A stretch of DNA of 5,870 bases from Chitinophagales bacterium (GTDB lineage: Bacteria; Bacteroidota; Bacteroidia; Chitinophagales; JAHDHT01). The notes beneath the pieces are model-generated. The model was not told the origin of the DNA. It worked only from the letters and a program-made list of their open reading frames with translations, and did no database searches. Location: NCBI GenBank assembly GCA_020631175.1, contig JAHDHT010000062.1, positions 1 through 5,870 of the forward strand. Reading direction: 5' to 3'. Below are positions 1-5,535 of the stretch, piece after piece (position 1 is the stretch's first letter; each line of letters starts with the position of its first letter). A program made the translations under genes and the position numbers.

Positions 1-197
1 GATTGTAAAGCTTCCGCCGGTCGCTTCCCAATAGCAAGCAGCTCTACGTTTTTTGCACAAAAGTATTTCCGGTACAATCGCTGCCAGGGATGTAATGTTG
101 CTAAAACAGATTTCTTATAAATAAAGGATCTATTTCGACAACCAGACCGACAACTCGCCAATATAAAATCGTTATAATTTGAAGCTAAAGGTGGCAT
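1..197 (-). other. Unassigned left edge with a possible partial ORF (start at 197, runs off the window)
   Basis: This segment lies downstream of the tRNA terminator and has no recognised gene. On the minus strand an ATG at 197-195 opens a frame that begins MPPLASNYNDF and continues without a stop for 65 codons to the window edge. It is rich in Cys and Arg early on (residues 15-22 include SCRSGCR) and later has a basic, aromatic stretch. I do not recognise a family. The start sits in a T/A-rich run with no ribosome-binding site, directly after the terminator. A plus-strand frame is also open from base 1 to a TAA at 118-120, and a second minus-strand frame is open over about 100 bases near the edge, so openness alone proves little. 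By count, bases 1-100 are about 47% G+C, which looks higher than the flanking intergenic DNA. This could be a gene start, the end of a plus-strand gene, or a non-coding repeat. Confidence 0.2.
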
Positions 198-201
198 ATA
201 T

Positions 202-228
202 AAAAAAAGGGCGAATAAATTCGCCCTT
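202..228 (-). terminator. Rho-independent terminator of the tRNA-Ser/tRNA-Pro unit
   Basis: A perfect 7-bp stem pairs 209-215 (GGGCGAA) with 220-226 (TTCGCCC) around a 4-base loop. It extends by two A-T pairs (207-208 with 227-228). On the minus strand the stem runs directly into a T tract, read as seven A on the plus strand at 202-208. It begins about 8 bases beyond the 3' end of tRNA-Pro, the right place and orientation to end a tRNA transcript read leftward. Confidence 0.88.
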
Positions 229-236
229 AAAGGTTG

Positions 237-311
237 TCGGGGTGGCAGGATTCGAACCTGCGGCCCTCTGCTCCCAAAGCAGATGCGCTAACCGGACTGC
301 GCTACACCCCG
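237..311 (-). tRNA. tRNA-Pro(UGG)
   Basis: The minus strand folds as a complete 75-nt cloverleaf. The acceptor stem is CGGGGTG with CACCCCG and discriminator A. The D arm has stem GCGC/GCGC. The anticodon stem TCTGC/GCAGA is perfect, with loop TTTGGGA giving anticodon TGG (UGG in the RNA), which reads proline CCN codons. The variable loop is 5 nt, and the T arm is GCAGG-TTCGAAT-CCTGC. The bases after the discriminator read CAA, so the 3' CCA is not encoded and must be added by nucleotidyltransferase. It is the second tRNA of a two-tRNA unit, 94 bases downstream of tRNA-Ser, with no visible promoter of its own in the gap and a strong terminator just after it. Confidence 0.97.
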
Positions 312-405
312 AACGATCGTATGGTAAAACCAACGTCGATCTAAAATATGTTTTGAGTCACGAAATCACCTTATAATTAGGTATAAATCCAGACCCGGAA
401 CCTGG

Positions 406-493
406 CGGTGAGGGCGGGATTCGAACCCGCGGTACCCTGTTAGGGTACGTCGATTTAGCAAACCGGTGGTTTCAGCCACTCACCCACCTCACC
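406..493 (-). tRNA. tRNA-Ser(GCU)
   Basis: The minus strand gives an 88-nt class II tRNA. The acceptor stem is GGTGAGG with CCTCACC and discriminator G, the usual serine identity base. The D region contains GAGTGGCTGAA. The anticodon loop TTGCTAA gives GCT (GCU in the RNA), which reads AGC and AGU. The long variable arm has a 6-bp stem (GTACCC/GGGTAC) and a 5-nt loop, and the T arm is GCGGG-TTCGAAT-CCCGC. The next three bases (plus-strand 403-405, TGG) encode CCA, unlike the neighbouring tRNA-Pro. In the anticodon stem the outermost pair (27-43) is C opposite A and one inner pair is G-U, so the stem is weaker than usual. It is the first gene of the tRNA unit, downstream of a good promoter. 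Confidence 0.97.
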
Positions 494-553
494 AAATCGC
501 ATTTACTCCGGAATCAACCGGTGATAATCGCGAAAATCATTCTTAAGAACAAG

Positions 554-569
554 CCTCTGTAATTAGAGG
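554..569 (-). other. Small hairpin at the start of the tRNA leader
   Basis: CCTCT (554-558) and AGAGG (565-569) form a 5-bp stem with a 6-base loop. It lies just downstream of the predicted -7 box, so it would sit at or next to the 5' end of the tRNA precursor. It could protect the transcript end or guide processing, or be chance. Confidence 0.3.
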
Positions 570-573
570 ACTG

Positions 574-604
574 CAAAGGTAAAGAATTTCAACAATCAAT
601 CAAG
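574..604 (-). promoter_or_regulatory. Bacteroidota-type promoter for tRNA-Ser/tRNA-Pro
   Basis: Read on the minus strand, bases 581-574 are TACCTTTG, an exact match to the Bacteroidota -7 consensus TAnnTTTG. A TTG at 603-601 lies 19 bases upstream, the expected spacing for the -33 element, which is TTTG in the consensus and CTTG here. The transcript would start near 567-570, about 75 bases before the mature 5' end of tRNA-Ser. The position after the dnaA terminator supports independent tRNA transcription. Assignment is by consensus only. Confidence 0.7.
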
Positions 605-653
605 TCTTTTTACAAAAAAATCCACCCAAAAATTCCATATAATTGGCGAATCC

Positions 654-699
654 AAAAATAGTGTTTAGGAAAGGAAAAAAATCCTTCCCTACACTATTT
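654..699 (-). terminator. Terminator-like hairpin directly after dnaA
   Basis: The inverted repeat starts 2 bases after the dnaA stop codon. The outer stem pairs 656-664 with 691-699 (9 bp). An inner stem pairs 667-669 with 688-690 and 671-675 with 682-686, with a two-base bulge (665-666), one A/C mismatch and a six-A loop. On the minus strand the hairpin runs into a short T run (plus-strand A at 654-658, partly inside the stem). It is long but imperfect and has a modest T tract. It probably ends dnaA transcription and stabilises the 3' end. Confidence 0.65.
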
Positions 700-701
700 C
701 C

Positions 702-2129
702 TTATATACTTAACTGTATTTTTTTACGGATCTCTTCAACCTGGTCTTTAAACTTGTTGTCGGTATCCATCAGATTTTGAATGGCCTGGCAAGAGTGAAT
801 CACTGTACTGTGATCACGACCACCGAAGTGTTTACCGATCACTTTCAATGAATTCTTAGTCAGATTTTTAGCCAGGAACATTGATAATTGTCTCGCCTGC
901 ACGATGGCACGCTTTCTTGTCTTTTCCTTTAGTTTATCAATCGGCACATCGAAATAATCGCAAACCGTCTTCATAATAAATTCCACACTTACTTCGCGTG
1001 AAATATTCTTCACAAAGTTCTTCACGATCTTCTTCGCCAGATCAATATCTACTTCTTTTCTGTTCAATGAAGATTGAGCTAATAGACTGATTAATGCACC
1101 TTCCAATTCACGTACATTCGTCTTAATATTATAAGCTACAAACTCCACTACTTCTTTGGGCAATTCAATGCCATCGGTGTACATTTTCTTCTCGAGTATT
1201 GCTACCCTCGTCTCAAAATCAGGCACCTGTAAATCAGCTGCTAATCCCCACTTAAATCTCGACAATAATCTGTCTTCAATACCTTCAAGATCTTTAGGCG
1301 GGCGATCAGACGTTAAAATCAATTGTTTTTTATTCTGATGTAAGTGATTAAAAATATGGAATAAGATATCCTGTGTACGTTCTTTGTTTGCAAAGAACTG
1401 AATATCATCCAGAATTAATACATCTATCAATTGATAAAAATGAATGAAATCATTAATTGAATTACTTCTTACTGCTTCGTAAAACTGACTAGAGAATTTT
1501 TCGGATGACACATACAAAACGGTTTTTGAACTGAACTTTACTTTGATCATGTTCCCGATTGCCTGCGCCAAATGCGTTTTACCAAGACCTACACCTCCGT
1601 AGATCACTAAAGGGTTAAACGCCGTTCCGCCCGGTTTGTTAGCCACAGCATATCCTGCTGATCTGGCTAATCGATTGCATTCGCCTTCAACGAATGATTC
1701 GAAATTATAAGTCGGATTTAATTGCGGGTCAATATTTACTTTTCTGATGCCCGGAATTACAAAAGGATTTTTAATTGTAGTTCCAAGCTTTAATGGCATA
1801 TTTACTTCATTATTTAAATTGCCACCATTTTGATTTGCCGGGTAATTGATCGTCTGAGGATTCGCTCCATTTCCATTCTCTACAATAATCTGATATTCCA
1901 GACCAGCAGTTTCACCCAATTCTCTTTTAATTGTTTTACGAAGTAAGTTTACGTAATGCTCTTCTAACCATTCATAGAAAAACTGACTCGGTACCTGAAT
2001 GGTAAGAATTTCATTTTCAATCTTAACCGGTCTGATTGGCTCAAACCAAGTTCTGAAACTCTGCATGTTAACATTATCTTTGATAATTTTTAAGCAGTTT
2101 TTCCAAACCTCTTCAGGAGTATACGTCAT
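702..2129 (-). CDS. dnaA: Chromosomal replication initiator protein DnaA
   Basis: This 475-residue protein is full length for DnaA, the cytoplasmic AAA+ ATPase that binds oriC, melts it and helps load the replicative helicase. Domain I spans roughly residues 1-80. A short Asn/Gly-rich linker (domain II) spans about 84-120. The AAA+ core (domain III, about 135-355) has Walker A GGVGLGKT (178-185), Walker B VLILDD (237-242), sensor I around LTSD (272-275), the arginine-finger box RLLSRF (Arg291) and sensor II NVRELEG (Arg340). Domain IV (about 375-475) carries the DNA-binding signature GKHFGGRDHSTVIHS (432-446). The start is ATG at 2129, with an A-rich leader and no Shine-Dalgarno site, common in Bacteroidota. 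The neighbours are a nucleotidase half upstream and tRNAs downstream. dnaN is absent, and I found no DnaA-box cluster. The key residues look intact. Confidence 0.98.
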   Translation of the reverse strand: MTYTPEEVWKNCLKIIKDNVNMQSFRTWFEPIRPVKIENEILTIQVPSQFFYEWLEEHYVNLLRKTIKRELGETAGLEYQIIVENGNGANPQTINYPANQNGGNLNNEVNMPLKLGTTIKNPFVIPGIRKVNIDPQLNPTYNFESFVEGECNRLARSAGYAVANKPGGTAFNPLVIYGGVGLGKTHLAQAIGNMIKVKFSSKTVLYVSSEKFSSQFYEAVRSNSINDFIHFYQLIDVLILDDIQFFANKERTQDILFHIFNHLHQNKKQLILTSDRPPKDLEGIEDRLLSRFKWGLAADLQVPDFETRVAILEKKMYTDGIELPKEVVEFVAYNIKTNVRELEGALISLLAQSSLNRKEVDIDLAKKIVKNFVKNISREVSVEFIMKTVCDYFDVPIDKLKEKTRKRAIVQARQLSMFLAKNLTKNSLKVIGKHFGGRDHSTVIHSCQAIQNLMDTDNKFKDQVEEIRKKIQLSI

Positions 2130-2225
2130 AGTTATTTATTGGTTTTTTTTGGGGTTATAAAAAATCAAATTACTAACACAAAAGTGTTAAAAAAAAAGAG
2201 TTTAAAAAAACGATTTTGCTCTTGA
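2130..2225 (-). promoter_or_regulatory. AT-rich dnaA leader region with an inverted repeat and a possible upstream terminator
   Basis: This gap between the metallophosphatase stop and the dnaA start is very AT-rich, with runs of T8 (2143-2150), A6 (2159-2164), A9 (2189-2197) and A7 (2204-2210). A perfect inverted repeat, TAACAC-AAAA-GTGTTA, lies at 2174-2189. Nearer the upstream gene, minus-strand AAGAG (2223-2219) can pair with CTCTT (2200-2196) and is followed by seven T, a weak candidate terminator for the metallophosphatase. I see no exact TAnnTTTG -7 box; the closest is TAATTTG near 2167-2173, with a spacer one base short. I see no TTATNCACA-like DnaA box, so autoregulation is not evident. 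A dnaA promoter here is inferred from position. Confidence 0.4.
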
Positions 2226-3143
2226 TTATTTGGTGGATATTACAGTTTGCGTATAGCCACGATTTTTAATAGATTTTTTTTCAAAAAAATAATCTATCCT
2301 TCCAAGGTGCGTTCCATCTCTTCCAACCTGATTTACCAGAACCCGCGCCCCGTCTAGGTTTGAGTACTCTTTCACCTCTTCCATTAAGGTGTGTGTATGC
2401 CCTCCAAGAATTAAATCAATGTGCCTGCTGTTCTTCGCTAAGTATTCATCAGAAGGAAGATTACTTTCATACGAAAACCCCATGTGACTCAGGCAAATAA
2501 CTAAATTACATTGTTCATTTAATTTAAGGTATTTAGCCGTATCATTTGCAATTTGAAGTGGTTCTGAATAAACTGTTTTTTCATACAAAGTTTCAGGTAC
2601 TAATCCTTCCAATTTAATCCCCAAACCAAATACACCAATTTTAATAGGCGATCTATTTATTATAGTATAAGGCTGAATGCGATTACGCATTATTGTCTGA
2701 TCAAAATTATAATTCGCAGAAAGCATCGGAAACTTAGCCAAAGCCTGCATATTCGATAATACTTTCATCCCTCCGTCAAAATCATGATTACCTAAAGTAC
2801 AGGCATCGTAGCCCATATAATTCATCAGTTTTATCTCCGGCTCTCCACTAAATAAATTAAAGTAAGGAGTTCCCTGTATTATATCACCGCAATCTAATAG
2901 TACAACCCGCTCAGCCTGAGCTCTGATTTGCTTGATTAAAGTAGCTCTTCTCGAAGCGCCTCCTAATCCTGCACGACGATTTCCTTCCGGAAATACTTCT
3001 ATCCTGCTATGTACATCATTGGTATGCAAAACAGTCAATCGTTCGAACCGGGAAGCCCCTTCTACACTTAATGGGTAAACGCCAGATATTATACCGCTTG
3101 CAATTATCCCCGTATTACGTAAAAATATTCTTCTATTGTGCAT
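2226..3143 (-). CDS. Exported metallophosphatase, N-terminal catalytic half of a split 5'-nucleotidase
   Basis: A 305-residue calcineurin-like metallophosphatase of the UshA/5'-nucleotidase group, expected to cleave phosphate from nucleotides or related esters at a two-metal centre. All metal and catalytic motifs are visible: NDVH (Asp43, His45), CGD (Asp87), GNHDFD (Asn119, His120), a His in LSHMG (His220) and GGHTH (His249, His251). The N-terminus has a twin-arginine-like signal, NRRIFLRN at 3-10, followed by a modest hydrophobic stretch to about residue 30, so export by Tat is likely; the cleavage site is not obvious. The protein ends just after the catalytic domain and lacks the usual C-terminal substrate-binding domain. 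That domain is encoded separately by the gene immediately upstream, whose stop overlaps this ATG by 11 nt, suggesting translational coupling. True substrate unknown: nucleotides, UDP-sugars or cyclic nucleotides are possible. Confidence 0.9.
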   Translation of the reverse strand: MHNRRIFLRNTGIIASGIISGVYPLSVEGASRFERLTVLHTNDVHSRIEVFPEGNRRAGLGGASRRATLIKQIRAQAERVVLLDCGDIIQGTPYFNLFSGEPEIKLMNYMGYDACTLGNHDFDGGMKVLSNMQALAKFPMLSANYNFDQTIMRNRIQPYTIINRSPIKIGVFGLGIKLEGLVPETLYEKTVYSEPLQIANDTAKYLKLNEQCNLVICLSHMGFSYESNLPSDEYLAKNSRHIDLILGGHTHTLMEEVKEYSNLDGARVLVNQVGRDGTHLGRIDYFFEKKSIKNRGYTQTVISTK

Positions 3144-3873
3144 AGCTGATCCTCCCGTCTAATGTCGATCCAATCGATGAATCGCGGTTTTCTAAATATT
3201 CAATTAATCCATCCCGCATAAATAATCCTGTATTGTTTTGTTCAATACCCTTGAGCATTGCACAATTATCACCTCCATTGGCAATGTAATCAGGCATCGC
3301 TACTCTTATTTTATCAAAAGAACTCAATGCTTGATTATTAATGCGTATGTTTTTTGCCACACCTTTAACAGTATCCAACTCAAAACGTAAGGAAGAACTA
3401 ACCGGCCATCCACCCTTAACAGCTACATGATTTAAAAAACTTTGCATGGTTGCCTGGTCTAAATCAAGTACCGTTATAAAATTGTCAAAGGGTAGTAACT
3501 CATAAACCAGCCCTTTGGTAATATCTCCTTTCGGTATTTCCGGTAGTCGAATACCTCCATAATTCAATACCGAACAGTCAATCGTACCGCCGTCAACTTC
3601 ATTGCCAACTTCAAGCATCATATCCGCCAGAAAATTAGACAACAATGATTCTGGCTGTTTCAAATCCAGTAGCATTGATGATTCACCAATTACCTCCCCC
3701 ATTATCCGGTTCATTTCCTTTTGGTAGGGAGCAACAATAGCATTCACCTCTTCTGATACAGAAACATCTTCGTTTACCACCAGCAGATCGTTTTGAACCG
3801 GCCCGCTCGTCCATACACGATTACAGCCGGCCAATCCTAAAAGCAAAACAATAAATAGCCAATTCTTTTTCAT
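3133..3873 (-). CDS. Lipoprotein with 5'-nucleotidase C-terminal domain
   Basis: A 246-residue protein made of a lipoprotein signal and a 5'-nucleotidase C-terminal domain, the part that in UshA-type enzymes holds the substrate base and phosphates. Residues 1-17 form a Lys-Lys n-region, a hydrophobic core and the lipobox LAGC, with Cys17 as the lipidation site. Domain hallmarks are NYGGIR (104-109, with the likely substrate-binding Arg109), LLPFDN (126-131) and DYIANGGD (195-202), where Tyr196 sits at the position expected to stack on the base. The frame extends upstream to a TTG at 3897, but ATG at 3873 is preferred because it gives a clean signal peptide and lies 7 nt after the mutase stop. 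It has no catalytic motifs of its own and presumably partners the overlapping downstream metallophosphatase. Location: periplasmic face of a membrane or the cell surface. Confidence 0.88.
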   Translation of the reverse strand: MKKNWLFIVLLLGLAGCNRVWTSGPVQNDLLVVNEDVSVSEEVNAIVAPYQKEMNRIMGEVIGESSMLLDLKQPESLLSNFLADMMLEVGNEVDGGTIDCSVLNYGGIRLPEIPKGDITKGLVYELLPFDNFITVLDLDQATMQSFLNHVAVKGGWPVSSSLRFELDTVKGVAKNIRINNQALSSFDKIRVAMPDYIANGGDNCAMLKGIEQNNTGLFMRDGLIEYLENRDSSIGSTLDGRISYAQ

Positions 3874-3880
3874 CGATACA

Positions 3881-5437
3881 TTATATATATTCTCCAAATA
3901 CCTTTCTCAAGGTATCCGAAATTTCACCTAAGGTTATTTTATTTTCTACCGCTTCGATAACGAAGGGCATTAAGTTGACATTATCTTTAGCCGCTTCTTC
4001 AATTTTAGTAAGTAATTCGGTCGCCTTTTCAGCATCTCTCGATGCACGTAAAGCCGAAAGTCGTTCACTCTGTTGTTTTCGAATACTGTCATCCACCCGA
4101 AACACCTCAATCCCATCTTCTTCTTTCTGTTCAAACTGATTTACACCTACTATAACTTTTTCATTTGCCTCAATATCCTGCTGATAGCGATAAGCCGATT
4201 TAGCAATCTCTTCCTGAATATATTGCGCTTCAATTGCTTTAACCGCACCACCCATTTCATCAATAGCATGAATATATTCCCATGCCTTTTGCTCCACTTC
4301 GGCAGTAAGCGATTCTACAAAATAAGAGCCGGCTAAAGGATCAACCGTATCCGTAACTCCACTTTCATGCGCAATAATTTGCTGCGTACGTAAGGCGGTA
4401 CGTGCGGCCTCTTCAGTTGGTAAACTCAAAGCTTCATCATAACCATTTGTATGTAATGATTGAGTGCCTCCAAGCACCGCAGATAAAGCCTGCAAAGTAA
4501 CACGACTAATATTATTTAAAGGCTGTTGTGCTGTTAAGGTACTACCGCCGGTTTGCGTATGAAAACGCAACATCTGTGCCTTCGGATCTGTAGCCCCCAG
4601 GTCAGCCGTTATCTTTGCCCACATCTTTCGCGCAGCCCTGAATTTAGCCACCTCTTCAAATAAATGATTATGTGCATTAAAGAAAAATGAAATTCTTCTG
4701 GCGAATGTATTTATATCCAATCCTTTTTCAATAGCCGCTTTTAAATAGGCTTTTCCATTTGCTAATGTAAAAGCTAATTCCTGCACCGCTGTTGAACCGG
4801 CTTCCCGAATATGATAACCCGAAACAGAAATGGTATTCCACTTCGGCAATTCTTTACTGCAATATTCAAACACATCGGTAATAATGCGCATCGATGGTGA
4901 AGGCGGATAAATAAATGTACCACGCGCTGCGTATTCTTTTAAAATATCATTTTGAATGGTACCTCTTAAACCGGAAACATCAGCGCCTTGCTGTTTGGCA
5001 ACAGCAATATATAAGGCCAATAAAATAAATCCGGTGGCATTAATAGTCATCGAAGTCGAAATATCTGCCAGCGGAATGCCTTTAAATAAACGCTGCATAT
5101 CTTCAATCGAATCAATAGCAACGCCAACCTTACCGACTTCTCCATCCGCTAAATCATGATCACTATCGTATCCAATTTGTGTAGGCAAGTCAAAAGCCAC
5201 ACTCAAACCCATTACGCCCTGTTTCAATAAAAAATGATAACGCTCATTACTTGCTTCTGCTGTAGAAAAACCGGCATACTGTCGCATCGTCCACAAGCGC
5301 GAACGATACATTTCTTTGTGAACACCACGTAAATAAGGAAACGCTCCCGGTAATCCTGGATCAGCATGCCCCTTGGCATAAGTCGATTCTATATTAATAC
5401 CGGAATCGGTTTTAAATTGGTCTTTCCGTAATTTCAA
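3881..5437 (-). CDS. Methylmalonyl-CoA mutase-type catalytic subunit without a B12-binding domain
   Basis: A 518-residue protein matching the (alpha/beta)8-barrel catalytic domain of the adenosylcobalamin-dependent acyl-CoA mutases, cytoplasmic enzymes that interconvert methylmalonyl-CoA and succinyl-CoA. Landmarks are RQYAGFSTA (52-60), GLSVAFDLPT (77-86), GTIQNDILKEY (159-169), SVSGYHIREAG (204-214), HTQTGGSTLTAQQP (293-306) and SLHTNGYDEA (327-336). Against Propionibacterium mutase as I remember it, Tyr89, Arg207, Tyr243 and His244 correspond to Tyr54, Arg172, Tyr208 and His209, a constant offset of 35. Tyr54 and Arg172 are the methylmalonyl type, not the Phe/Gln pair of isobutyryl-CoA mutase. 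The protein stops where the B12 domain would begin, and no DxHxxG motif is present, so a separate cobalamin subunit is needed. An in-frame TAA lies seven codons before the TTG start; ATT just before it is the only other near start, and the first internal Met is residue 43. Confidence 0.9.
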   Translation of the reverse strand: MKLRKDQFKTDSGINIESTYAKGHADPGLPGAFPYLRGVHKEMYRSRLWTMRQYAGFSTAEASNERYHFLLKQGVMGLSVAFDLPTQIGYDSDHDLADGEVGKVGVAIDSIEDMQRLFKGIPLADISTSMTINATGFILLALYIAVAKQQGADVSGLRGTIQNDILKEYAARGTFIYPPSPSMRIITDVFEYCSKELPKWNTISVSGYHIREAGSTAVQELAFTLANGKAYLKAAIEKGLDINTFARRISFFFNAHNHLFEEVAKFRAARKMWAKITADLGATDPKAQMLRFHTQTGGSTLTAQQPLNNISRVTLQALSAVLGGTQSLHTNGYDEALSLPTEEAARTALRTQQIIAHESGVTDTVDPLAGSYFVESLTAEVEQKAWEYIHAIDEMGGAVKAIEAQYIQEEIAKSAYRYQQDIEANEKVIVGVNQFEQKEEDGIEVFRVDDSIRKQQSERLSALRASRDAEKATELLTKIEEAAKDNVNLMPFVIEAVENKITLGEISDTLRKVFGEYI

Positions 5438-5535
5438 AATGTTTTGGTTTTGTTCTTAGAAATGGCAATCAATAAAAGATGATTGTAGGCAGGCGAACAC
5501 TAAAGTTACCTGCAAAATCCTTTTCCATCTTTAAA
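5438..5535 (-). other. Intergenic gap before the mutase gene, with a small hairpin
   Basis: The 98-base gap holds an imperfect hairpin: GCAGG (5489-5493) pairs with CCTGC (5509-5513), and inside it AAC (5496-5498) pairs with GTT (5505-5507) around a 6-base loop. On the minus strand it is followed by a T-rich but interrupted run, so it could be a weak terminator for the upstream gene or an mRNA-leader structure. The best -7 candidate is TAACTTTA, one base off the consensus and with no -33 partner at the right spacing. It is too short for a cobalamin riboswitch, and I see no B12-box-like sequence. Confidence 0.3.

Noticed and set aside
179..376. Plus-strand 65-residue ORF beginning MKLKVAYIKKG
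   Set aside because: It reads through the antisense of the tRNA-Pro gene and its terminator; the GVAGFEPAALCSQS segment is a typical spurious translation of a tRNA.
1156..1338. Plus-strand ORF of 60 residues
   Set aside because: It lies wholly inside dnaA on the opposite strand, over the well-conserved AAA+ core, and has no recognisable features.
2130..2225. Possible origin of replication next to dnaA
   Set aside because: It is AT-rich with A-tracts, but there are no DnaA boxes and only 96 bases between genes.
3874..3897. Upstream TTG start for the 5'-nucleotidase C-terminal protein
   Set aside because: It would overlap the mutase gene and put eight residues before a clean lipoprotein signal; ATG at 3873 fits better.
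4073..4336. Plus-strand ORF of 87 residues, hydrophobic and Phe/Asn-rich
   Set aside because: Antisense shadow of the mutase C-terminal region; its composition is explained by the AT-rich complementary codons.
4956..5159. Plus-strand ORF of 67 residues
   Set aside because: Antisense shadow of conserved mutase sequence.
5438..5535. Possible cobalamin riboswitch before a B12-dependent mutase
   Set aside because: The gap is only 98 bases and shows no B12-box-like core; just a small imperfect hairpin is present.
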